From Nymphaea colorata (Eukaryota > Streptophyta > Magnoliopsida > Nymphaeales > Nymphaeaceae), in the NCBI RefSeq assembly GCF_008831285.2, contig NC_045138.2, positions 12,166,571 through 12,230,570 of the forward strand: 64,000 bases of DNA. The letters are read 5' to 3'. A program made the translations under genes and the position numbers. Of the stretch, positions 13,001 to 25,000 are shown piece after piece (the stretch's first letter is position 1; each line of letters begins with the position of its first letter). The notes beneath the pieces are model-generated. The model was not told the DNA's origin. It saw nothing but the letters and a program-made list of their open reading frames with translations, and did no database searches.

Positions 13001-16000
13001 TTCTTTTAATGACTTTCTTGTAACTTATCCCTCTCCTCTAGTCTATATAAAGAGGAGTTAGGGATTCTTTCGAGGTTAATCAAAGATTAGTTCTCTTAAC
13101 TTTATCAGTATTTGCATGTCGATGAATAGCTTAGTGATGAATAGTTGTAAACCTGAAAGGCTGAAACTCATATCACTAGTTTGTCATCAATCATGAATTT
13201 GCAGATTTCATTCAGAGTGATGAGAAGTTTGTTGTTTTTCTAGAAAGGATAATGATTTTGTAGCTAAATGGACATATATTATTGCATTAGAACCATTTTC
13301 ACGTCTTATTGGAAAAAGACGCTTATAATACGCCAAAACAGAGTCAACCGTGAATAAAACACATCTTTTTCAAAAAAACACCAGAAAATAAAAAACGTGA
13401 AAAAAACGCGTATTGTGCGCGTTTTTTTGCGTTTTTTTCATATTTTTTATGATTTTTTATTTTTTATATTTTTAGGATTTATTAAATGTTTTAAATTTTT
13501 TAAAAATTTGCTGAGATTTTTCCGTTTTATTTCCGAGACATACAACTTTGCCGTATTATACCCGAGAAATTCCTCACCGTATAATACCCATACACGTTTT
13601 TTGTGAACTTGATACTAGAATGTTGTCGCATGTTACTAGAATTGGTTTCTTTAGTTGCTGTTTGAACCTAGTCAGCACTGATCACCAAAGAAATCTTGGA
13701 CATACTATAGATAATTGCCTTGCAAGGAAATTTGCATGACTGCTTAATAAGATTATTTGTAGCTGCATCTGATTGGTTCTGGAATTCCACTGCTTCTAGA
13801 TGGCATGATGCTGCTGAGTTGTAACCACTTCCTGCCAAATCAAGAGTCTTAGTATGTTTGCCTTCTAATAGTATCCTAAGCTACTTTCAGTTAATTACAT
13901 TTCGACTAATAAGATCCAAGCCTTGTAAATACTAAACACCCATTGGCCAGCTTGTGGTCCATGAATTGCAACAACTGCACAGACTGATGTCATACTCTTG
14001 TGCAGAAATTGGTGCAATGCTGAGGTGATTTCATTAGGGGAAAAAGAAAAGTGGTTGGGTGGAATTTACATCTGTTAGGAGTTCCAAACTCTACTTATAT
14101 CATGATCTTGTAAATCTAGAATAAGGAATACTTGGGAAATGTCTGGGCTCAACTGGACTTTCCATGTTTACAACTAGATAACATGAACTGCGATGTTTGA
14201 CTGGCATTGGATATGTTTCACTGTATCTGAAGAGGAAATGTTATGACAAGGCACCTTATCGATTTATAGATGCTATGGCTCCATGAGTTTTGATGTTGGT
14301 TTTGAGAAAGCACCTTATCATTTACGGATGCTATGCCTCCATGCATTTAGATGTTGGTTTTGACAAGGCACCTTATCAATTTATAGATACTATGGCTCCA
14401 TGCATTTTGATGTTGGTTTTGGACCTTTTGGTGAAGGGAAGGCCTAACTGTATTATGGGAGATTGTTTGAATGTGCTTATCAGATGGACATGAATCAACT
14501 TCATTTATGATGAGATGACACTTTTCCAATACGAGCTGGACTTTGATATGCAATGTGAGAAATTGACATGGTACAATGAAAGTGAAAGTATTGGGATTGC
14601 CAAAACTATTTTCTGCCAGATCAGCCATCAAAAGTGCTATTAGGAACAAACTTTTGTGAACTAGTGCCTCAGTAATTCAGTTGAGCATGTGGAATTCCAA
14701 TGAAATATTGTAGATTGATTTCTTTATGGTCATAACATTGGCTGATCTAAAAGCTATATTGCAAGTCTCAGATATCTTCCATGTGAAATGGTGATGCTTC
14801 AAGTTAACATGAACAGCTAAAACATATGAAATTTTTAAAAAATTAAATAAAGGCAGTGAAGATGGTAAAAGTGTCATGGCAACAGCATCCTTCTCATTTC
14901 TCAAGATATAAGCATTTAAGATTTTATGTCCTATCCTTTTCCAGATAATTGTTCAGCAGTCTTCTTCTTTAAACAAAATTTTCTTAGTAAAAAAGCTTGG
15001 TTTACATTGGATGTGGAGCAGCCTTCTCATATATCTAGAAACATGTTACCATTCAGGATCCTTCCTTGATCTCCTTCATGGTGGTGCTCTACAGGGTTCA
15101 TCACTATTACTGCTATAGGATGCTCACCTGGCAAATGTTTGGGATCAGTTTCTAATTCGCCCAAACTTATGGTCATGCCATTGTCTTACTGTTTCTGGGC
15201 AGTGATTGGATGCCAAATATAAAGAACCGCTCATGGTAGGTAATCAAGCATATGATCAATTACATGTATGTGCTATTCATTCTCTCTATGCTGCAACCAG
15301 AAAAGAAGAAAACTAGGTTGGTTCAAATCTTATATTAGGGCAATCTTGGCTCTCAAACTGTTCACTGCCTCCTTTTCCTTGATCAATAATGGGACCAAAC
15401 TTACATCAGGATGGAATCAGAAAGCTGAAAAAAGAAGCTTCTTAACGTAGCACAAGATCATGTTTACCTCCCCTTGGCAATGTTTGCTTGTAAAACCAAG
15501 CCATCTCTAAGCGTCCCTTTTAAATGTTTTAAAATTCGCTTAACTGCCTTCATATGTTACATGGCTCATGCAGGAACTGAGAAAACTAGTTAACTGACTA
15601 AACAATGTGTGAGTTCAGTGCTGCAGCATTCTAACAGGACTGATATTCAGTGGGGTCATCACACAGATCTTCATGATAAGCTGATAACTTGTAGTAAAAA
15701 AAACTCGGGGTGATCAGTTTACAATATTCCATTCCATGTTACTTAGAATACCAATCAGAAATTTCTGTTGAATAAGTCATCTTATCTCCTTTTTTTTCAG
15801 TGGGGTCATCACACAGATCTTCATGATAAGCTGATAACTTGTGGTAAAAAAACTCGGGGTGATCGGTTTACACTATTCCATTCCACGTTACTTAGAATGC
15901 CAATCAGAAATTTCTGTTGAATAAGTCATCTTATCTCCTTTTTTTATCAACCTCGATCCTAAGGAAATAATGCAAATACTTCCAAGATCTTTCATTCTAA

Positions 16001-19000
16001 GTCAACTATTTTATCTCCAATATATGATCATCTGAATAGCTTGTAATGACAACGTCATCGGCATGTTTCAACAATAAGGTGACGACACTTGGCTGTTTGA
16101 GGATGAAGATGGACTGATTTTAATGAGATTGCTGAAATCCTGTGTCACATGGGCACGCCTCCAAAGGGGGCGTACCCTACCGGTACCGGTACGACACCGG
16201 TACCGGTACGACACCGGTACCGGTACACCGGTACCGGTACCGGTACGGGTCTGGGTACGGCCCCGGTACGCGTTGACCGTACCGGGGACCGTATCCGTCC
16301 AAAATTGGACACGGCCAACATTGACCGGGTCCAATTTTGTCCATTTTTTTTAAATTTTATTTCATTTTAACGTTAAAAAAAAGGTAAAACGAAACCCTCG
16401 AAATCCTCGACTCTTTACCTCTCGTCTCTCTCTGGCAAGAAAAAGAACTCTTGTCTCTCTCCGGCGAAGCAGCGGCGACGACTGCGGCTTCGGCAGCGGC
16501 GACGGCAGCGGCGACGACAGCGGGTTTCAAATCTCTCTCTCTCTCTGTTTTCCGGGCGATGGGTTTTCTCGCCCCCCTTTGGTGAAACCTATAGCCCAGC
16601 CGCTTCCTCATGTGTTTTGTGTGTTTATTTGTGTGTGTCAATGTGATTTGCAGCTTGTTTGTGTGTTTTCATAATAAAAGGGCTTCTTTTCATTCTTCAC
16701 TGTCTTAGAATATGAGGCCTTTTCATTCTTCACTGTCTTAGAATATTGTTGAATGTGGATTGGATTTGCCGGCAGGGCATGTGAACGAGTGCTGCACTCA
16801 TGCCGTTGTACTGCATGAGTGCTGCATGTAGAATTGTAGATATTAATGTTGGCAAATTTGTATTATACAATACAAATTTGCCAACAATACATTTTTATTG
16901 TATATGATTTTGCACTACATGGTCCCTGTTAACTGCGTCTTCCCTAGTTATTGCTGTGAGCCTGTGATATATCGTTTCATGAGAGGATTCATCTATTTTG
17001 AATGTATTTTGAATTATGATTTATGAATATGACGATATGTTATTCTGTTTGTTTGTAATTTTTGATATAGATATGTGCAAATATATTTTTCTGCATTTTT
17101 TGACATATATATATATGTGCGTACGGCCGTACCCCCGTACCCAAGTTTTTTGAAAATGGTCCGTACTCGTACCAGTACCGGCACCCGTACCCATGTGACA
17201 TAGCTGAAATCCAATTTTTTGTGTTTCAAAGGAAAAACTATTGAGCCACAAACAAGACATTTATTTTAGCCCATAGAGTACTCTTTTCAGTTTGCACATA
17301 TAACTTTTGGAGTCCCCATCCATATGTCTAAGAGTTGATCTATGTAAACCTTCTTTTATAGGTCTCAGTGCAATGAAGTATTCTTAACATCAACTGATTA
17401 AGTCATCATCCATGCTCATAGGCAAGAACCAGAATGACATGAGTGGTCCCCATTCTAATAACCGGATTGCTGAAGGTCTCATTGGAGCCTTGGGTTGCTT
17501 GTTGGGTGAGTCCCTTGACAACAAATCGTGTCTTATACAGTTCAATGCTCCCATTGGATTTATAGTTTTAGTTTATTTTATGTACTCATTTAGATCCGAA
17601 CATCCTCCTAGAGTTCCTACCAAGCAGTGAAGGCATAATTTACCGAATGCTGCATGGTGCTGTTTTGGATATAAATACAACTTTGCAATACAATTCAAAT
17701 CCCTGTTCACATATATGAAATTAAATCACATGTTGCAATACAAAGTGAAACCATTCATCAGTTATGTTTTTACCGGATTTCAGAAGTAGTGAGTCCAGGT
17801 CGAACTCTGGGGACAACAATTGAATATCAAGATATATATAATCAAGACTTGGTGAATTTAAGTGGAATCAAGATAGAACAAACACAGTATTACTCAAGTG
17901 AAGTATGTCTGTTAAACGAAATTAAAAGTCCACAAGATAGTTCACTAATGCCCAATGGTGTTGCATGGATTCTTTCGAAGTAGTACACGATTGTCTTTAA
18001 AATACAACAAAATTCTAATACAAGTTGAAATTAAAATCCTAACTCTAAAATGGTGGCTCTCTTGAGGATGCTTGATGACACCTTAATCTTCATTAGCAGC
18101 TCCAATGTCAAACATGGACAGTTCTTCATCCTCCTTGATGAGTCTTGCTTCCCTCTTGAGCTGGTTGCAAGATGCACAAAAGAAGTTTAAGCTGCATAAC
18201 AAGTTAGAACACAAAATGGCAGTAATGCAAGGGTGCCAAAGTACACAATAAGACATCCTATGTATATGCGTGTAAGTGTCTGCTAACCGGCTGTTAATGC
18301 AAAATACAATCAGCTTCTAGTATCTTTTATGTCAAAAGCATCTAGACTTGGTTAATGTCGGCTAGCCTAAGTCTTAACTAGTTTGCTTGCATTTTGTCCG
18401 TGAACTCAAGATACACAAAAATGATCCTAAAAGGCTAAAAGCCTAAAACTAAGACACAAAATACTGCAAACCATAGTTTTGAAAAATAATATTCTGAACC
18501 AACAAACGGCAACAAGAAATGCACCAAAATAACAAATGTTCAAGCAAAACGTGCACTTTCTCTCTCTAGAACAATTCATATTTAAAAACTAAGTCTATCT
18601 ACTAATTAACAACTAGTTTTCATCTGAAACTGTTTTTTTAACAAAAAGTAGCTATTTTCCTACCAAAGATAATACAGTCGAAATCTACCTAACACAAAAT
18701 TGCGGACTTTTTTTTCTCTACAACCTGAACATCAATTAGTAGCATGCTCAAGCTAAATTGGCTAAAATTAATTACTAACAACTACTCTTTATGCTTCAAA
18801 GAAGATAGAACTAATTAATCTACTAACTACAACAGAAATTTGCAGTAAAAATATCGTGAAAACAAGACAAAACACCTAGACACTATGTTTGGAACCTGAA
18901 AAACAGTAAAGAGCAGTTTGAACTATTAAATAAGTTATAGTTAAAGACAATGACTAATTTTGGCTTAAAAACTGATTCACAGGAAGGATAATCGTTAATC

Positions 19001-22000
19001 ACAACTAGAAAAACAAGATTTAAACTAGAAAACTGCAGTTAACTACTGCAAGTGTAAACCAAGTCTACACTAGCCAACAATATTGTAAAACTGCTAGAAA
19101 ATGTAAAAACCTGATATATACTAATAATTAGATAGTAACAAGCATAAAGCGCAACTTAAACATTTCTTCTAACTACAAGTTACATAACAAAGCAATGGAT
19201 TCAACTACAGAAATATATAAACTAAGAATTTATAGTAGAAATTGTAGAAAAACATGACAGGAAATAAGATAGAACACAACCAAACCATATCTAGATCCTG
19301 AAAATGCTGCAAAGGACAGTCTACACACTTAACTGAAGCACATCTAATAATTACCCACTAATATTTATCTAAAAACTGGTTTAATCTAGGGATAACTATT
19401 TAATATAACTATAAAAACAAGATTTTAACTATATAGTTAATCTACTGCAAAGGAAAATAAATGCCAATTGCTGCTGAATGCAGCCAGCAGCCTCATGGGA
19501 CAGCTTGTGAGCTGCGGGCCACAAAAACACCTAGAAACTACTAGTTAAAACAGTAACAAATCAATAAAAACTGCACATAATTATTTAATTGATGTTAATG
19601 AACGACTAACCACAACAATTAGGAACTAGAAAAGCATTAGACCACTACAAGTGCAATTCTTGATTGTTACAGCAGGAAATAGCAGAAAATAGATAAAAAC
19701 CGAACTTAAACTGCTGGAAAACAAGAATACTTACAGCTATACGATGAAAAATTAGCAAATCTACCTAAGAAACTCTGCTATTCAACTATCCTGGATGAAA
19801 ACGTGCAAGATGAATACACGGTTCTAGAATGATACAGCAGGGAATGGTTGAAACACAACTGCGAATGAAAAATTAATTGCTGAAAACTGTCACATAGGTG
19901 CGGGTGCCGGAGCGGCACAACTCAAGAAATTTAGGTGCGGCGAGGGTATTTATTATTATTATTATTATTTTTTATTATAATATATATGCATATAATATAT
20001 ATATGACAAAAATTGTCTATAAACCACAAAATTATCAAAATACTAATCAAGTAATACTGTAATCTGTAATACTTGTGAGGCTGAGCGACAATGGATGCCG
20101 TGAGCTTCAACCATCTTCCTCCCCAGCCCTTCAGCCCTTCTACTCACTGCCTCCCCTATTCCCCATTACACACAGTCACGGTGCGCGCCATGGTTAAAGA
20201 GGAAATGCTAAACAGGTATTAAGAACATGCTAAACAAGTAAAACTGTAAAACAGTAAAAGTTGCTGCAGGCTGCAGCAAAAGAATACTGATTTAATCATT
20301 TTAATGTTCAAAAATTAAAACAGAACAGTTAAAACAGAAAAATTGGCATTATATCAGGCTTAGCAGCACTCATAAGCCTTGAGTGGCTGTCTGGCTGAGT
20401 CTTGATGACAGAAACCAAAAAATAGAAACAGAAAACAAATAAAAACAGTCAATGAACGTTCACTCATTCAGACGGTAGAGACCAAACTAAGAAGCATTGT
20501 TGAAAATTTTAAACTAACATCTAATGAAAAAACGAACAAAAAGAAAACGAACAAACGTAAAAACAAAAGCAATACAATGCACAATAGATTAATAAAACAA
20601 AGAAAGGGACTGTAAGATGGGACTTGAATAACTAGAGAAAGCTGCCGGAAAAAAACGAACAAGAAGAAAACGAACAAATGTAAAAACGAAATCAATACAA
20701 CGCACAATAGATTAATAAAACAAAGAAAGGGACTGTAAGATGGGACTTGAAGAACCAGAGAAAGCTGCCGGAAAAAATGTGGCAAGCTCTGCCGCCGGAA
20801 GAACAACACCCCTGTTGACCGTTTGGTTCTAGTCGCCGCTGGAGGAACAAGCTATGTAGCCGGCTGTCGAAAACGCAGGCGTTGGTCACCGGTTGCTTCA
20901 ATGCAAGAGGGAGAAGACGAGAAGGGCTGCTGCGGGAGGAAGAAGCTCTGCCACTGGAAGGGGCACGATTGTGCCCTAAATCACTTTTAAAGAAATAAAA
21001 AATCAAAAAAATCAAAAAATGGAGAAAAAAGTCCATGACGCGTGTTACATTGATGGAGAAAGGAAGGAACGAGAGAGAGAGAGAGAGACGGAAAAGATTC
21101 ATTCTTCATATCGTGCCCTAACCTCTACTTAAATAGAGATTAGGGCACGACTGTGGCTGTTACATAAGTAGACATATAAAATTGAAAAAAGACAAAAGGG
21201 GACTCTAACTTTTAAATAGTCGGAAAACTACCGTACTTAAAACTAAACTTTCTGATTTCAACACTCCCCCTCAAGCTGGATCATAGATATCAATCATGCT
21301 CAGTTTGTCACGACATCTAGAGAAAAGCTACATGAACTGTAGACACCACACTTTCTTTTATAAGATCCCAAACATAATGACAATCCACCTCAATGTGCTT
21401 AGTTCTTTCATGAAATACTGGATTGTTTGCAATATAAGTGGCAGCCTTGTTATCACAGTACATTATCATAGGAAGAGGAACATGAATATTCATATTTGTT
21501 AGCATAGATTTAACCCACATCATCTCAGTCGCTGTTTGAGCTATTGCTCTATATTCAGATTCTGCACTTGATCTAGAGACTACATTTTGTTTCTTGCTTC
21601 TCCATGATATGAGATTGCCGCCAACAAAGATACAAAAGCTAGTTGTGGATTTTCTATCATCAATAGACCCTGCATAGTCAGTATCGCTGTAAGCAACAAC
21701 TTCTAGAGATTCACCTTTCTTAAAGAAGAGGCCTCTGCCCGGGGATGACTTTAGGTATTTCAACACCATCAACGCAGCATCCCAGTGCACTTTTCTAGGT
21801 TTTTTCATAAACTGACTTAATTTTCCAACAACAAAGCTAATGTCTGGTCTTGTTATAGTAACATAAAGAAGTTTTCCAATGAGAGACCTGTAAGATCATG
21901 AATCTACTAGTTCCGATTGATTATCGTGAAGATGAATACGTGGATTCATAGGGAGATTAGTCGGTTTGGTCCCTAGCATCCCTGTATCTTGTAGTAGGTC

Positions 22001-25000
22001 AAGGACATACTTCCTTTGATACAATACTACACCTTCTTTGTTCTGCGCAACCTCAATTCCAAGGAAATATCTCAAGTGACCAAAATCTTTCGTGACAAAA
22101 TGCTTTTGAAGGAAAACCTTTGTAGCAGAGATTTCTTGATCACAATCACCTGTCAAGATAATGTCATCGACATATACTACCATGACAACTACACCTGTGG
22201 AGGTCTTCTTGATGAATAGAGAATGATCCAAAAGAGATATTTCAAATCCATATTATGAAACCGCCTCTGATAATTTGTGGAACCACACCCTGGTACTTTG
22301 TTTGAGTCCATAGATAGCCTTCTTCAGACGACACACTTTACTACACTCCCCCTGTCGCTCGAACCCTGGGGGTTGCTGCATATATACAGTCTCCTCAAGA
22401 TCACCATAAAGAAAGACATTCTTCACATCAAGCTGATACATAGGCCAATCCGAGTGTACCACAACAGAAATAATGAGGCGAATAGTGCCCAACCTGGCCA
22501 CAGGAGAGAACGTCTCAAAAAAGTCAACTCTGTATGTCTGAGTGTAACCCTTAGCCACTAATCGAGCCTTATATCGCTCTAATGACCCATCTGAATGATA
22601 CTTAATTGTAAATAATACCCATTTGGAGCAAAAAACGTCACAATTTTAAGGTGGATCGACCAATTCCCAGGTACCATGCTGTACGAGAGCATCCATCTCA
22701 TTTTGCATAGCTTTCCGCCATTTACAGTCTAGTAATGCCTGTTGATGACAAGTTGGTATAGTATGGACTGACATAGCCTTAAGAAACTGCTGTAAGTTGT
22801 CATCAAGATGGTCAGTGGAAACAAAGTGAGAGATAAGATGCATGATACATTGTCTCTTGCCTTTGCACAGAGCTATAGGCAAGTCTTGGGAAGGATCAAC
22901 ATTAGGTCTACTTACTTCAGTGGAGCTCACATCCTGAGAAGAGTCTGATGGTCGACCATGAGAGGGATCCTGTCGCAGAGTCTTGACCAATGGAGGGTCC
23001 TGGAACCTTTTCATAGTCGGAGTAGGAGAAGGAAAAGATTGCAATGGGACAGGAAGAATAGGTAGAAGAATAGGACATGGCATCTCAGATGACATAGAAG
23101 TAGGACTAAAGTTGGACTGAGACTCGAACAAAGTGACATTCGCACTGATATACTCTTTCTGAGTTACCGGGTCAAAGCACTTATATGCTTTGGTTTCTAG
23201 GATAGCTAATGAACACACACAGCAGAAAGTTTATCATGTTTAGGCCCAAGAATGTGAACAAAACAGGTACACTCAAACGCTTTAGGTGCAACAAAAAATA
23301 AGCTTCGATTGGAATACACAAGTTTAATAGGTACTTTGTTCTCAATAGGGGATGAAAGTAAACGATTTGTCAGGTAACAAGCCATGAGTATGGCTTCACC
23401 CCATAAGTATACAGGTACATGATTATGAAGCATTAGGGTATGAGCAACAGTTAGAAGTTGCCTATGTTTTTGTTAGGCGACTCCATTCTGTTGTGAGGCA
23501 TGAGGGCATGTAAATTGAGGAGAGATACCATTTTCAGCATAAAAGGTCATTAAGATAGATGATTTGAACTCAAGAGCATTATCAATGCGAATACACTTAG
23601 CCACAGAACAAAACTGAGTTTTTATTTCAATAATCAAGTTTTTGAGAATACAAATTACTTCAGACCTTTCCTTCAAAAGGAATACCCAACTGACTCGAGA
23701 GTAATCATCAACAACTACCAAAAAATACCTAAACCTAGCTCGGCTAGCAACCCTGCTAGGCCCCCACACATCAACATGGAGAAGATCAAATAACCCTTGA
23801 CTTGAAGGACTAAAACTCGAAGGAAAACTACTACGAGTCTGCTTGCCAAGTTGACATGCCTCACACTGAAAAGACTGGAACTGAGAGATTAGGTAGGATA
23901 GAATGGAGCTTGGGCGCTGAAGGATGACCAAGCCTAAGATGCCACTGGAAGAACTTTGATGTAGAGGAGGTAGCATCAAGACCCCTAGGAGCCGACAGGA
24001 TGTAGACGTCCCCATTCTCATAACTGCCACCAATCATCTTCCCAGTTTGCTAGTCCTGAAATGAGCATGAACCAGGGTAAAAAATAATGCGACAGTGTAA
24101 ATCAGTAGTCAACTGTTTGATAGAGAGCAAATGAGATGGAAATTTAAGGGCATATAAAACATGTGGAATAGTCATAGACTGAGAAAGCTTTACATCTCCA
24201 TAACCCAATATGGGTGACATACTACCATCTGCAATTTTGACATGACGTGGCTGAGGCAATATATGTAAAGTAATGAACGACCCAGGTCTACTGCAGAAAT
24301 GTCTCGATGCTCCTGAATCAATAATCCAAGACATACCTGAATCAGACATGGATGTACTCGCTGAGAAGGCTCAATCAGTCAAAGCTGTGGAAGCTGAAGC
24401 TTGTGAGGCTTTGTGTGCTAAAAATTGCTCATACTCAACTCTGTCAATGCTAACTGTAACTGTCTCTGATACTATGCTAGACGAAGAGCCCCCCACCGTA
24501 GGAGTGGCAACCTGTGCAGAGCTCATAGGAGGATGAGGAAGGCTCTTGCCCTGTTTGGTGACCATACCTCTTCCCTGTGACATAGAGGATGGACGACCAT
24601 GTTTCTCCCAACAGCGATCCTCCAAGTGTCTCATCTTTCCACAATAGGTGCATTGAAACCTCCCACGACCACCAGTTCCACGACCTATACCTCTTCCTCT
24701 GGCACTATAGGTGCTGCCCTGACCACGACCACCCCCCATACCAAGAGCAGAAGCTAGCGTTACACCAGCTGGTTGGGACAAGCTAATAGCTAAGTCTATT
24801 GTATGCATCAGAGAGATTAGGAATTTCACTCCCAGTGAACATCAGATCCTTGGCAGCGGCATACTCAGGAGAGAGACCAGCAAGAAACTTTGCAACCATG
24901 GTAGGTTCAAAGTGTGACTTATAACAAGATTTGCATGGAGGGCGCAGAAATTTCAGTCGTTCATAGGTAGCTTTAACTGTTGCAAAGTATTGTGATAAAT

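Larger units (their letters stand above)
7809..13107 (+). mobile_element. Copia-1: intact Ty1/copia LTR retrotransposon
   Basis: 5299 bp with identical 164-bp LTRs by eye, a 5-bp target duplication GTATT (7804-7808 and 13108-13112), a primer-binding site, one uninterrupted gag-pol frame and a polypurine tract. All parts needed for autonomous movement are visible. Identical LTRs imply a very recent insertion. It sits in the sense orientation in LPAT2 intron 5, 174 bp downstream of exon 5. Confidence 0.97.
15460..17640 (-). pseudogene. Degenerate copia RT/RNase H remnant, split by a hAT-like element
   Basis: Translating the - strand through stops and shifts gives an ordered copia [11 protein letters not shown] and FVVKGLTQQ come near 17540, ETFS near 17480, NQLMLRILH (the QLDVKNAF site, catalytic Asp lost) near 17390, and CKLKRVLYG near 17280. 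After the inserted element, HADDVVIT (the YVDD site) lies near 16060, DLGS near 15980 and [15 protein letters not shown] near 15550. The hAT-like element at 16140-17203 interrupts it with a perfect 8-bp duplication. No LTRs were recognised. It is in intron 5, antisense to LPAT2. Confidence 0.75.

Noticed and set aside
16160-16300. Regular GTACC array as a CRISPR or telomere-like repeat
   Set aside because: There are no unique spacers of constant length, the unit is not a telomere motif, and the array lies exactly inside the target duplication of a DNA element.
20468-20809. Hydrophobic open frame on the - strand with internal repeats
   Set aside because: It is the translation of the 123-bp tandem duplication inside a non-autonomous element; the AT-rich strand bias explains the Phe/Leu content.
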